Assembly: GCA_037190665.1 (NCBI GenBank)
Contig: JBBCJT010000086.1
Coordinates: forward strand, 1 to 39,301
Length of the DNA stretch: 39,301 nucleotides
DNA from: JBBCJT01 sp037190665
GTDB lineage: Bacteria > Pseudomonadota > Alphaproteobacteria > Acetobacterales > Acetobacteraceae
Reading direction: 5' to 3'
Under the pieces are notes generated by a model that was not told the origin of the DNA, ran no database searches, and saw only the letters and a program-made list of their open reading frames with translations. The position numbers were made by a program, and so were the translations under genes. Positions 1 to 8,210 of the stretch are shown here, one piece after another. Each line of letters starts with the position of its first letter. Within the stretch, counting starts at the first letter, position 1.

Positions 1-50
1 CGGATATGCGGCGTGCCGCCGATGGTCTGCAGGACGTTCTCGACCCTCAT
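1..50 (-). CDS. cysK: Cysteine synthase A, N-terminal fragment (runs off the window)
   Basis: Only the first 16 codons are inside the window. They read MRVENVLQTIGGTPHIR, which resembles the start of PLP-dependent O-acetylserine sulfhydrylases (typically V-x-N-I-L-x-T-I-G-N-T-P). These enzymes make cysteine from O-acetylserine and sulfide. The ATG is preceded on the minus strand by GAGGG at suitable spacing. The gene follows nadE on the same strand after about 35 bp, so it may be the last gene of the DAHP synthase-NAD operon. The catalytic lysine and all later domains lie outside the window, so the family assignment rests on this short motif alone. Confidence 0.68.
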   Translation of the reverse strand, partial: MRVENVLQTIGGTPHI

Positions 51-85
51 CGTACCCTCGTCTCGGTTCGGGATTGCCGGGGCGG

Positions 86-1750
86 CTATTTCACCAGTGC
101 GGTGAAGCCGTTGGTGATCGGGTAGCGGCGGTCGCGACCGAAGGCGCGCGCGGAGATCTTCACCCCCGGCGGCGCCTGCCGGCGCTTGTACTCGGCGCGA
201 TCCAGCATCCGCCACACGCGCAGCACGGTCGGCCGGTCGAAGCCGGCTTCCACGAGTTCGTCCACGCTGCGCTCGCCTTCCACCAGCCCTTCGAGGATCG
301 CGTCCAGCACGTCGTAGGGCGGCAGCGTGTCCTGATCGGTCTGGTTCGGCTTCAGCTCGGCCGAGGGCGGCTTGGTGATCACCCGTTCGGGCATCACCGC
401 GCCTTCGGGTCCCAGCGCCTCCGCCGGCCGGTACTCGTTGCGCCAGCGGCAGAGCCGGAAGACGATGGTCTTGTAGACGTCCTTCAGCACCGAGTAGCCG
501 CCGCACATGTCGCCGTAGAGCGTGGAATAGCCGACCGACATCTCGCTCTTGTTGCCGGTGGTCAGCAGCATGTCGCCGAACTTGTTCGACATCGCCATCA
601 GGATCAGCCCGCGCGAGCGCGACTGGATGTTCTCCTCGGTGATGTCGGCCTGACGGCCGGCGAACACGTCCGCCAGCACCGATCCGAACGCCTCCATCGC
701 ACCGCCGATCGGGATCGTGTCGCAGCGGATGCCGAGCAGCCGCGCGCACTCGTCCGCATCCTCGAGGCTTTCGCGGCTGGTGTAGGGCGAGGGCATCATC
801 ACCGCGCGCACGCGGTCCGCCCCCAGCGCATCCACCGCGACCGCGGCCGACAGCGCGGAATCGATGCCGCCCGACAGGCCGAGCAGCACCCCGGGGAAGC
901 GGTTCTTGCGGACGTAATCGGCCAGCCCGAGCATCATCGCGCGGTAGATCTGCGCGTCCTCATCGGGATCCGCCGGCAGCGCCTGCGGGGTGCAGACGAG
1001 GATTTCGCCGTCGCGCCGCCATTCGGTCAGCACCACGGATGACGCGAAATCCGACATCTGCAGCGCGAGGCTGCGGTCCGGGTTCAGCACGAAGGATGCG
1101 CCGTCGAAGACCAGCTCGTCCTGCCCGCCGACCTGCGCGCAGAACACGAAGGCGAGTCCGGTCTCCACCACGCGGTTGAGCGCGAGCTGCACCCGCCGCT
1201 CCCCCTTGCCTTCCTCCCACGGCGAGCCGTTGATCGACAGCAGCATCTCCGCCCCGCTTTCGGCGAGCGTCTCGGAGACGGAGGGAAACCACCAGTCCTC
1301 GCAGATCATCAGCCCGAGGCGGAAGCCGCGGAACACGACCGGGCCGGGGCTGGGGCCGGCATCGAACACGCGCTTGTCGTCGAACACGCCGTAATTCGGC
1401 AGCTCGTGCTTGGCGCGCCGCGCGGCGATGCGGCCGCCATCGAGCACGAAGGCGGCGTTGTAGATCCTGTCGCCGTCGCGCCATGGCCCGCCGACGATCA
1501 GCCCGGGCCCGCCATCGGCGGTGTCGGCGGCCAGCGCCTCGATGGCCTGTTCGCAGGCGGCGACGAAGGCCGGCTTGCGGACCAGATCCTCGGGCGGGTA
1601 GCCGGCGATGGAGAACTCGGGCGTGACCACCAGCTCCGCCCCCTGCCCAGCGGCCTCGGCCCGGGCGCGGCGGATCAGCGCCAGATTGTCCTCGATCTGC
1701 CCGACATGGGGATTGAGCTGCGCGAGCGCGATACGGAGCGTTTCGCTCAT
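86..1750 (-). CDS. nadE: Glutamine-dependent NAD+ synthase
   Basis: This 554-residue cytosolic enzyme converts nicotinate adenine dinucleotide to NAD+ using ATP and ammonia released from glutamine. The N-terminal half is a nitrilase-type glutaminase with its Glu-Lys-Cys triad visible: E45 in VTPEF, K114 in AKHELPNYG and C150 in MICEDWW. The C-terminal half is the synthetase, with the ATP-pyrophosphatase loop SGGIDS at 293-298 and the GNKSEMSVGY segment. Length and domain order are normal for the two-domain form. I use the ATG at 1750; an in-frame TTG two codons upstream is the only nearby alternative. The EamA gene ends 31 bp upstream and the nicotinate phosphoribosyltransferase gene lies beyond it, so two Preiss-Handler steps share the cluster. 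Confidence 0.96.
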   Translation of the reverse strand: MSETLRIALAQLNPHVGQIEDNLALIRRARAEAAGQGAELVVTPEFSIAGYPPEDLVRKPAFVAACEQAIEALAADTADGGPGLIVGGPWRDGDRIYNAAFVLDGGRIAARRAKHELPNYGVFDDKRVFDAGPSPGPVVFRGFRLGLMICEDWWFPSVSETLAESGAEMLLSINGSPWEEGKGERRVQLALNRVVETGLAFVFCAQVGGQDELVFDGASFVLNPDRSLALQMSDFASSVVLTEWRRDGEILVCTPQALPADPDEDAQIYRAMMLGLADYVRKNRFPGVLLGLSGGIDSALSAAVAVDALGADRVRAVMMPSPYTSRESLEDADECARLLGIRCDTIPIGGAMEAFGSVLADVFAGRQADITEENIQSRSRGLILMAMSNKFGDMLLTTGNKSEMSVGYSTLYGDMCGGYSVLKDVYKTIVFRLCRWRNEYRPAEALGPEGAVMPERVITKPPSAELKPNQTDQDTLPPYDVLDAILEGLVEGERSVDELVEAGFDRPTVLRVWRMLDRAEYKRRQAPPGVKISARAFGRDRRYPITNGFTALVK

Positions 1751-1781
1751 GCCCAAGCTATGGGGGCGGGGACGCGGCGGG

Positions 1782-2669
1782 TCAACGCATCCGCGCGGCG
1801 ATCACGCCCCACGCCATCGCCGCGCTGACCAGCGCCACGCCGGCGAAGCCCGCGCCGCCGAGCGGTTCGTCCAGCAACGGCCACGCCAGCAGGGCGGCGA
1901 GCGCGGGGACGATGGCGGTGATCGTGGTGAGGGTCATCGGCCCCAGCGCGGCCAGCGCGCGGTTGAACAGGAACAGCGCCACCACCACGGCGAGCGCGCC
2001 CTGATAGCCGAGCTGGAACAGGATCGCGCCCCACGGCACCGCCTCCAGCCGCGAAGGCAGCGCGAAGTACCAGACCGGCGCGTAGAGCGGCAGCGTGGTG
2101 GCGGCGATGACGATGACGGCATCGAGCGCGGGCACGCGCCAGCGCCGCACCAGCAGCGTGTAGACGGCCCAGCTCGTGCAGCCGGCGAGCAGCAGCAGGT
2201 CGCCGCGCCAGGCGCCGGGATGCGTCCCCCACGTGTCCCAGGCGAGCAGGGCCACGCCCCCCACCACCAGCGCCAGCGAGACGAGCTGCGTGCGGCTCCA
2301 TCGCTCGCCGAACCAGACCCAGCCGAGCAGCGCGACCATCAGCGGCAGCGTGCCCGGCAGCAGCACGCCGCCATGCGCGGCCGGGGCGAACTGGAACCCG
2401 GCATAGGCGGCGAGCGGGAAGCCGAGCGAGGCCGTCGCCACGAGGACCGCCGCGCGCATCGGCGCGATGCGGGGCCAGCCGCGGTACAGCAGCACCGGCA
2501 GGATCGCGATGGCCGCGCCGGTGTAGCGAAGCAGCGCGATGTCCCATGGCGTGAAGGCGGCGCGGGCGCCCATGCGCGAGAACAGGATGAACCCGGCCCA
2601 GACGAACACGACCGCGAAGGCGCAGGCGAAGCCGATGCGGCGTTCCCGCCCGGGATCGGTCTGCGTCAT
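1782..2669 (-). CDS. EamA/DMT-family membrane transporter
   Basis: This 295-residue inner-membrane protein has about ten hydrophobic segments arranged as two EamA repeats. The first begins around residue 12 (FACAFAVVFVWAGFILF) and the second around residue 155 (LLLLAGCTSWAVYTLLVRR). The drug/metabolite transporter superfamily mostly exports small metabolites such as amino acids, nucleobases or cofactor precursors. The substrate cannot be read from the sequence. The gene sits 28 bp after the nicotinate phosphoribosyltransferase gene and 31 bp before nadE, so a role in moving an NAD precursor or intermediate is possible, but only by context. Confidence 0.9.
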   Translation of the reverse strand: MTQTDPGRERRIGFACAFAVVFVWAGFILFSRMGARAAFTPWDIALLRYTGAAIAILPVLLYRGWPRIAPMRAAVLVATASLGFPLAAYAGFQFAPAAHGGVLLPGTLPLMVALLGWVWFGERWSRTQLVSLALVVGGVALLAWDTWGTHPGAWRGDLLLLAGCTSWAVYTLLVRRWRVPALDAVIVIAATTLPLYAPVWYFALPSRLEAVPWGAILFQLGYQGALAVVVALFLFNRALAALGPMTLTTITAIVPALAALLAWPLLDEPLGGAGFAGVALVSAAMAWGVIAARMR

Positions 2670-2697
2670 GCCGGATGGGCCCGCGTCCGGCGGGCGA

Positions 2698-3861
2698 CTA
2701 TCCCTGGGTCCCTTCCCGCTTCGCCGCGGGCTTGCGGCGCAGCAGGAACTCGCGGCCGACCTTCACCATCGGCATGCCGTCATATTCGACGATATCGGCG
2801 GTGGCGTAGGTCTCGCTCCATAGATCGGGGATGAAGGATCCGGTGCCGACCACGTCGATGGGCGCGCGCGCATCGGCCATCACCTGGCACTTCTCCACCC
2901 CGAAACCGGAGGAGACGACGATGCGCACCTTCGGGAAGCCCTCCTGATCCAGCACCTCCCGCGTCCGCCAGATCGCGGCGGCCGAGACGCCGGAACCGAC
3001 GAGGTAGCGAAGCTCGTCGTTGCTGCGGTAGCGGCGGATCGCGCCGGGCACGTGGCGTTCGAGCACGGCGTAGCTCTCGCCCGGGTCGAGCCCCTCCATG
3101 AACCGGCCGCCATGCGTGTCGAGCCGGACGGAAAGCTGCCCGGACGCGGCGAGGTCGGGGAAGCGGCGGCAGACGGCGAGGCCGTCGGTGACCTCGCGGC
3201 CGAAATAGTCCGTCAGCACCGTCAGCGGCTCGTCGGGGAAGGTCTCGCGGAACATCTCCGCCGCGCGCACCGTCGATCCCGCGTAGCCGATCAGGGCATG
3301 CGGCATGGTGCCGCGCCCGCGCGTCTCGCCGAACCAGTGCGCGGTGAAGTCGGTGGCGGTGCCGACGAAGCCCTTCGCCCCCTCCTTGCGCGCCGCGGCG
3401 GACCCCACCGAGGCCGCATAGGCCATCATCTGCTGCATCTCGGCGCCGGCGCAGTGCCGCGCCTCCATCGCGAGGAAGCCCACCGCCGGCAGCGCGCGGC
3501 ACATCTGGTAGGCGTTGTGCGCGGCGACGCAGGCGGGGCCGAGCTTCTGCAGCAGGATCGTCTCGAGGTCGGCAAGCTGCGCGAAGGAGCCGGAGATGTA
3601 GGCGATCGGCTCGCCGGCGCCGACCCACTGGCCCTCGGGCTGGCGCAGGTCGATCTCCAGCTTCACGCCGCGCGCGGCGGCGACCGTGTTCAGCCACTCG
3701 GTCATCAGCCGCGGGGCGGAGACGACCGGGCGGCGCAGGAACACCGCGTAGGTGACCCGCTTGTCGCCGAAGCGGGCCACGATCGCGCGTGTGCGGTTGA
3801 AGTAGCTGTCCGTCCGGGCGGTGACATCCGCCGCCACCGCGTGCGACGTGTCATCCGGCAT
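2698..3861 (-). CDS. pncB: Nicotinate phosphoribosyltransferase
   Basis: The 387-residue protein belongs to the NAPRTase/quinolinate phosphoribosyltransferase fold. It is predicted to convert nicotinate and PRPP to nicotinate mononucleotide with ATP hydrolysis, the entry step of the Preiss-Handler NAD salvage route. Family features include the N-terminal TDSYFNRTRAI segment, the central MPHALIGYAGST segment and the C-terminal VGSGVSAA...VSSGFGVEK...VVGTGSF phosphate-binding stretches. It resembles the shorter bacterial/archaeal NAPRTase branch more than E. coli PncB. I use the ATG at 3861, five bases after the DAHP synthase stop; the longer open frame upstream is only out-of-frame sequence of that gene. 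The partner NAD+ synthase lies two genes downstream. Confidence 0.88.
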   Translation of the reverse strand: MPDDTSHAVAADVTARTDSYFNRTRAIVARFGDKRVTYAVFLRRPVVSAPRLMTEWLNTVAAARGVKLEIDLRQPEGQWVGAGEPIAYISGSFAQLADLETILLQKLGPACVAAHNAYQMCRALPAVGFLAMEARHCAGAEMQQMMAYAASVGSAAARKEGAKGFVGTATDFTAHWFGETRGRGTMPHALIGYAGSTVRAAEMFRETFPDEPLTVLTDYFGREVTDGLAVCRRFPDLAASGQLSVRLDTHGGRFMEGLDPGESYAVLERHVPGAIRRYRSNDELRYLVGSGVSAAAIWRTREVLDQEGFPKVRIVVSSGFGVEKCQVMADARAPIDVVGTGSFIPDLWSETYATADIVEYDGMPMVKVGREFLLRRKPAAKREGTQG

Positions 3862-3866
3862 GGCGG

Positions 3867-5261
3867 TTACTGGGCCGCGACCGCCGTGTTCGCCGCCGGC
3901 GCCAGCCGCCGCTGCTTCAGCTCCTCCGCCACCAGGAAGGCGAGTTCCAGCGACTGCTCGGCATTCAGCCGCGGGTCGCAGAACGTCTCGTAGCGGCCGC
4001 CGAGATCGGCCTCGGTCAGCCGGTGCGCGCCGCCCACGCATTCGGTCACGTCCTGGCCGGTCATCTCCACGTGGACGCCGCCGGCCCAGGTGCCCTCGGC
4101 CTCGTGCACGTCGAAGAAGCGGCGGACCTCCTGCAGGATCGCGTCGAAGTTGCGGGTCTTGACCTTGCTGGCGGTGGACACGGTGTTGCCGTGCATCGGA
4201 TCGCACAGCCAGGTCACCTTGCGGCCCGCCTTCTCGATCGCGCGCAGCAGTGGCGGCAGTGCGGCCTCAACCTTGTCCGCGCCCATCCGGCTGATCAGCG
4301 TGATGCGGCCGGGCAGGTTGGCGGGGTTCAGGATCTCCGTCAGCCGCACCATCTCGCCCGCGTCCATCGACGGGCCGACCTTCATCCCGATCGGGTTCTC
4401 CACGCCGCGGAGGAACTCGACATGGGCGTGGTCCGGCTGGCGCGTGCGGTCGCCGATCCAGAGGAAGTGCGCGGAGGTCGCGTACCACTTGCCCGGATGG
4501 GTCGAGGGCTCGCGCGTCAGCGACTGCTCGTAGGGCAACAGCAGCGCCTCGTGGCTGGTGTAGAACTCGGTCTCGCGGATCGCCGGCGCGCTTTCCGAGG
4601 TCACGCCGCAGGCCGCCATGAAGGCCAGCGTCTCGTCGATCCGGTGCGCGAGGTCGCGGTAGCGGTCGGCGAGCGGCGAGCGGGCGACGAAGCCGAGGTT
4701 CCAGCGGTGCACCTCGTGCAGGTCCGCGTAGCCGCCGCGCGTGAAGGCGCGCAGCAGGTTCAGCGTGCTGGCGGACTGCATGTAGGCGAATTCCATCCGC
4801 CCCGGATCGGGCACCCGCGCCTCGGGCGTGAAATCCGGCCCGTTGATGATGTCGCCGCGGTAGCTCGGCAGCGTCGTGTCGCCCACCGTCTCCGTGTCCG
4901 ACGACCTGGGTTTGGCGAACTGGCCGGCCGTGCGGCCGATCTTCACCACCGGCAGCGCGGCGCCGAAGGTCAGCACCACCGCCATCTGCAGCAGCACGCG
5001 CAGGTTGTCGCGAATGGTGTTGGCGTTGAAGTCGGCGAAGCTCTCCGCGCAGTCGCCGCCCTGCAGGACGAAGGCCTTGCCCTCGCACGCGGCCGCCAGA
5101 TGGGCGCGCAGCCGGTCCGCCTCACCTGCAAAAACGAGGGTGGGAAACCCGCGCAGCTTCTCCTCCACGGCAGCGAGCTTCGCCGGGTCGGGATAGGCCG
5201 GAACCTGCCGGATCGGCTTGGAGCGCCAGGAGTCCGGGGTCCAGGATCGCGCGGTCATCAT
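3867..5261 (-). CDS. aroG: Class II 3-deoxy-7-phosphoheptulonate (DAHP) synthase
   Basis: This 464-residue cytosolic enzyme condenses phosphoenolpyruvate with erythrose 4-phosphate in the first step of the shikimate pathway. The plant/Mycobacterium-type (class II) signature is clear: WTPDSWRSKPIRQVPAYPD at the N-terminus, C71 in QGGDCAESF, then YMQSASTLNLLRAF, KVGPSMD, CDPMHGNT, GGVHVEMTGQ and CDPRLNAEQSLELAF. The Cys, His, Glu and Asp metal ligands of the family are all present. Two ATGs lie in tandem (5261 and 5258), and a purine-rich AAGGAAACGA directly precedes the first. The gene begins about 50 bp after gor ends and probably heads the operon continuing into pncB, the transporter and nadE. 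No feedback domain beyond the core is evident. Confidence 0.95.
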   Translation of the reverse strand: MMTARSWTPDSWRSKPIRQVPAYPDPAKLAAVEEKLRGFPTLVFAGEADRLRAHLAAACEGKAFVLQGGDCAESFADFNANTIRDNLRVLLQMAVVLTFGAALPVVKIGRTAGQFAKPRSSDTETVGDTTLPSYRGDIINGPDFTPEARVPDPGRMEFAYMQSASTLNLLRAFTRGGYADLHEVHRWNLGFVARSPLADRYRDLAHRIDETLAFMAACGVTSESAPAIRETEFYTSHEALLLPYEQSLTREPSTHPGKWYATSAHFLWIGDRTRQPDHAHVEFLRGVENPIGMKVGPSMDAGEMVRLTEILNPANLPGRITLISRMGADKVEAALPPLLRAIEKAGRKVTWLCDPMHGNTVSTASKVKTRNFDAILQEVRRFFDVHEAEGTWAGGVHVEMTGQDVTECVGGAHRLTEADLGGRYETFCDPRLNAEQSLELAFLVAEELKQRRLAPAANTAVAAQ

Positions 5262-5311
5262 TCGTTTCCTTCCATCGCGACGCTACTTATCCACATGGGG
5301 CCCCGCGCTGG

Positions 5312-6685
5312 CTACTCTGCCGCTTCCCGCTCCCCCGCAACCCGGGTGCGCGTGCGGAGCGTGACGAACTCCTCCGCCGCGGTGGGGTGGATGCCGATGG
5401 TGCGGTCGAAATCCGCCTTGGTGGCGCCCGCGTTGATCGCGATCGCCAGGCCCTGGACGATTTCCGGCGCGTCCTCCCCGATCATGTGCGCCCCCAGAAC
5501 GCGCTGGGTCTGCTGGCAGACCACGAGCTTCATCATGGTCCGCCGCTGCCGCCCGGTCAGGGTGTGGCGCATGGGGGTGAAGCGGGTGACGTAGATGTCC
5601 GCCGGGCCGGTCCGCGCCGCCTCCTCCTCCGACAGGCCCACGGTGGAGACGGGCGGGGTGCTGAACACGGCGGTCGGGATGTTGTCGTAGCCCGGCCGGC
5701 GGGGGTGGCTGCCGAACAGCGTGTCGGCGAGGGCGTGGCCCTCGGCGGTGGCGACGGGGGTCAGGTTCACCCGGTCGGTCACGTCGCCGATGGCGAAGAT
5801 GTGCGGCACGGAGGTGCGCTTGTCCTCGTCCACCACCACCGCACCGCTCGCCGTCAGTTCCACCCCGGCGGCTTCCAGTCCCAGCCCGGCGGTGTTGGGC
5901 ACCCGGCCGGTGGCGAAGAAGACGCAGTCGGCCTCCACCGCGAAATTGGTGGTCAGCTCCAGCGACAGCCCGGTCTCGGTCTCCGTCACCCGCGTCGGCG
6001 CAGCGTCGGGGCGGAGCGCGATGCCCTGCGCCACCAGCGCCTCGGCCAGGGCGGAGCGCAGGTCGGCGTCGAAGCCGCGCAGCGGCAGGGGCTGGCGGTA
6101 GACCAGTTCCACCGCCGCGCCGAGACCGGCGAAGATGCCGGCGAACTCCACGCCGATATAGCCGCTGCCGATGATCGCGATGCGGCGGGGCATTTCCTTC
6201 AGGAAGAAGGCGTCGTCGCTGACGATGCCCAGTTCCGCGCCGGGAATGTCGGGCCGCGAGGGCTTGCCGCCGGTGGCGATGACGATGCGGGCGGCGGTAT
6301 GACGCTCGGCCCCGATCTCGACCGTGTGCGCGTCGATCAGCCGGGCGCGGCCGTCGAAGATCGTCGCCCCCGCCCCTTCCAGCAGGCGGCGATAGACGCC
6401 GGCGAGACGCGCGATCTCCGTATCCTTGCGGACCAGAAAGCCCGCCCAGTCGTGCGGGCCCTTGGTGATGGTCCAGCCGAAGCCGGCGCTGTCCTCGGCC
6501 CAGGCGCCGTATTCGCCGGCCTGGACCATGAGCTTCTTCGGCACGCAGCCGACATTCACGCAGGTGCCGCCCCAGAACCGCTCCTCGGCGATGGCGACGC
6601 GGGCGCCGTGCGTGGCGGCGATGCGGGCACAGCGTACGCCCGCGGACCCGCCACCGATGACGAAAAGGTCGAAATCGAAGGACAT
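5312..6685 (-). CDS. gor: Glutathione-disulfide reductase
   Basis: This 457-residue FAD flavoenzyme reduces oxidised glutathione with NADPH in the cytosol. Visible features in order: the FAD-binding GGGSAG at 11-16, the redox-active disulfide C42/C47 in GGTCVNVGCVPKK, the NADPH-binding GSGYIGVEFAGIFAGLG, the second FAD motif AIGDVTDRVNLTPVA, and the dimer-interface active-site GIHPTAAEEFVTLR with the His-Glu pair. It resembles the plant-type bacterial GRs. I prefer the ATG at 6685, which has AAGGGAG at a good distance. An in-frame ATG at 6712 follows AGGAGG with only one base between and would add nine polar residues. The preferred ribosome site lies in a possible hairpin, annotated separately. 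Confidence 0.94.
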   Translation of the reverse strand: MSFDFDLFVIGGGSAGVRCARIAATHGARVAIAEERFWGGTCVNVGCVPKKLMVQAGEYGAWAEDSAGFGWTITKGPHDWAGFLVRKDTEIARLAGVYRRLLEGAGATIFDGRARLIDAHTVEIGAERHTAARIVIATGGKPSRPDIPGAELGIVSDDAFFLKEMPRRIAIIGSGYIGVEFAGIFAGLGAAVELVYRQPLPLRGFDADLRSALAEALVAQGIALRPDAAPTRVTETETGLSLELTTNFAVEADCVFFATGRVPNTAGLGLEAAGVELTASGAVVVDEDKRTSVPHIFAIGDVTDRVNLTPVATAEGHALADTLFGSHPRRPGYDNIPTAVFSTPPVSTVGLSEEEAARTGPADIYVTRFTPMRHTLTGRQRRTMMKLVVCQQTQRVLGAHMIGEDAPEIVQGLAIAINAGATKADFDRTIGIHPTAAEEFVTLRTRTRVAGEREAAE

Positions 6686-6687
6686 GC

Positions 6688-6708
6688 CGGGCTCCCTTTC
6701 AGAGCCCG
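6688..6708 (-). promoter_or_regulatory. Hairpin overlapping the gor ribosome-binding site
   Basis: A 7-bp perfect GC-rich stem (CGGGCTC with GAGCCCG) and a 7-base loop lie immediately upstream of the preferred gor ATG at 6685. On the transcript the AAGG part of the Shine-Dalgarno falls in the loop and the following GGAG starts the 3' arm. This could limit ribosome access, but no regulator or ligand is apparent. It may simply be chance in GC-rich DNA. Confidence 0.35.
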
Positions 6709-6739
6709 ACATGCCTCCTACGCTTCAGGTTTTGAAGGG

Positions 6740-6757
6740 CTGACCTGTGCAGGTCAG
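6740..6757. promoter_or_regulatory. 18-bp palindrome upstream of gor
   Basis: CTGACCTG-TG-CAGGTCAG is a perfect 8-bp inverted repeat with a 2-base centre. It overlaps the stop codon of the secreted protein at 6754 and lies about 55 bp upstream of gor. The short centre suits a dimeric DNA-binding protein better than an RNA hairpin. The binding protein is unknown. A smaller dyad (CTTCA...TGAAG) lies beside it at 6723-6737. Confidence 0.35.
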
Positions 6758-7083
6758 TTAGTCGTTCCACCCCCCGTGCCGCTCTGCCCGGCCGGCCCGC
6801 CGGGTGTCGGCGTGACCGTTCCCGCGGCCGGGTTGTTGGGCTGCACGCCAACCGGAGGCGCGGGCGCGGTCTGGCCGACGCCCGCCGGCGGCTGGGCCTG
6901 CGGCGTGGTGGGCGACGGGGCCGGCGCCTGGCCGGTGGGGGCGGCCTGCGGACGCGGCGAACCGCCCTGCGTGCCTTCGCTGCCGCTGCCGGAGCTGCCC
7001 TGCGCGAAGGCAGGCGACGCGAACGCGACAGCACCGATCAGACCGGCGGCCAGCAGTGTCATGCGATGGGTCGTGGACTTCAT
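6754..7083 (-). CDS. Secreted Pro/Gly/Ala-rich low-complexity protein
   Basis: This 109-residue protein has a standard Sec signal peptide: a short charged start (MKSTTHR), a hydrophobic core to about residue 22, and a likely cleavage after AFA, before QGSS. The mature part is almost entirely Gly, Ser, Pro, Gln, Ala and Thr, with no cysteine, so it is probably disordered and periplasmic or extracellular. GAGGAAAGC just before the ATG at 7083 supports the start. It lies between the panE-like gene and gor on the same strand. I do not recognise a family. Low-complexity composition makes any distant match unreliable, so no function is proposed. Confidence 0.72.
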   Translation of the reverse strand: MKSTTHRMTLLAAGLIGAVAFASPAFAQGSSGSGSEGTQGGSPRPQAAPTGQAPAPSPTTPQAQPPAGVGQTAPAPPVGVQPNNPAAGTVTPTPGGPAGQSGTGGGTTN

Positions 7084-7162
7084 GCTTTCCTCGGCGTGTT
7101 GTCTCACGCCTTCCAACAGGCAAGCGCCGCATCGGGTTGCCGCCTGCTCGCGGAATGTTTGT

Positions 7163-8101
7163 TCAGATGCGTCCTGCTGCCCGTCGCGCCTCGTAGGCCT
7201 TGAGATGCGTATAGGCGATGTCGAGCGTGGGCGCGGCGATGCCGGCCGCCCGCGCGCGCTCGCACATGAAGCCGACGATGTGGTCCGCCTCCACGCGCCC
7301 GCCGCGCTCAAGATCGCGCAGCATGGACGCGGAATAGGCCGAGGTAGGATCGGCGAACAGCGTGCGGTATTCGCCGAGGAACGCCTCGGTCGGCGCGAAG
7401 CCCGCCGCCCCCCCGATGGCGGCGTTCGTCTCCAGCGTGCGGATCAGCAGCGCGCTGCCGCCGGGGCTGCGCACGATCTCGCCCACGTTGGCGCGCATCA
7501 GGCAGGTCATGGACGCGACGGTGGCCAGATGCACCAGCTTCTCCCACATCGCGCGCAGGATGTCGGGCACGGCCTTCGCGATGACGGCGTCGGCGGGGAA
7601 AGCGGATTGCAGCGCGAGAACACGCTGACTCATCGCGCCGTCCTGCTCGCCGAAGGTCAGCGCGCGCCAGTCGTTGAGGTGTCGGATCGTGCCATCGGGC
7701 GCGAGCGTCGCGCCGATCTTGGCGAGGCCGCCGAGCACGTTCGCGGGCCCGAAGGCTGCGTTCAGCCGGTCCAGATGCGACAGCCCGTTGAGCAGCGGCA
7801 GGACCGCGGCCCCCTTCGCCATCGCCGGCGCGATCGCCTCGATGGCCGTATCGAGGTCGTAGGCCTTGCAGGTCAGCAGCACGATATCGAAGCGCGGTTC
7901 GGCGGCGAGGTCCGCCTGCGTGATCGCGCGCACCGGAACGGTGAAGCTGCCGCAGGCCGGGCTTTCCACGACCAGCCCGCGCGCGGCGAGCGCATCGCGG
8001 CGCGGAGGGCGCACAAGGAAGGTAACGTCCGCGCCCGCCTGGACGAGCCGGCCACCGAAATAGCCGCCCACGGCGCCCGCCCCGAGGATCAGAATCCGCA
8101 T
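7163..8101 (-). CDS. Ketopantoate reductase-family oxidoreductase (PanE/ApbA-like)
   Basis: This 312-residue enzyme has the ApbA/PanE fold: an N-terminal Rossmann domain starting MRILILGAGAVGGYFGGRL for NADPH, then an all-helical C-terminal domain. PanE itself reduces 2-dehydropantoate in pantothenate and CoA synthesis. The catalytic lysine is recognisable in MWEKLVHLATVASM. The conserved asparagines that follow it in E. coli PanE (K-x3-N-x3-N) are Leu and Ala here, so the substrate may differ from ketopantoate. AAGGGAG before the ATG at 8101 supports the start. It heads a minus-strand group leading to the secreted protein and gor. I am confident of the family and unsure of the substrate. Confidence 0.86.
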   Translation of the reverse strand: MRILILGAGAVGGYFGGRLVQAGADVTFLVRPPRRDALAARGLVVESPACGSFTVPVRAITQADLAAEPRFDIVLLTCKAYDLDTAIEAIAPAMAKGAAVLPLLNGLSHLDRLNAAFGPANVLGGLAKIGATLAPDGTIRHLNDWRALTFGEQDGAMSQRVLALQSAFPADAVIAKAVPDILRAMWEKLVHLATVASMTCLMRANVGEIVRSPGGSALLIRTLETNAAIGGAAGFAPTEAFLGEYRTLFADPTSAYSASMLRDLERGGRVEADHIVGFMCERARAAGIAAPTLDIAYTHLKAYEARRAAGRI

Positions 8102-8210
8102 CGCCACTCCCTTCCTCCGCATGGCGGGTTTGGCAGAGCGATCCCCCGCACGGAAGCCCCGCCCGTTACGACGTCGGGAAACCGGCACGCCCCGCCCGTG
8201 TTTGAGGTCC

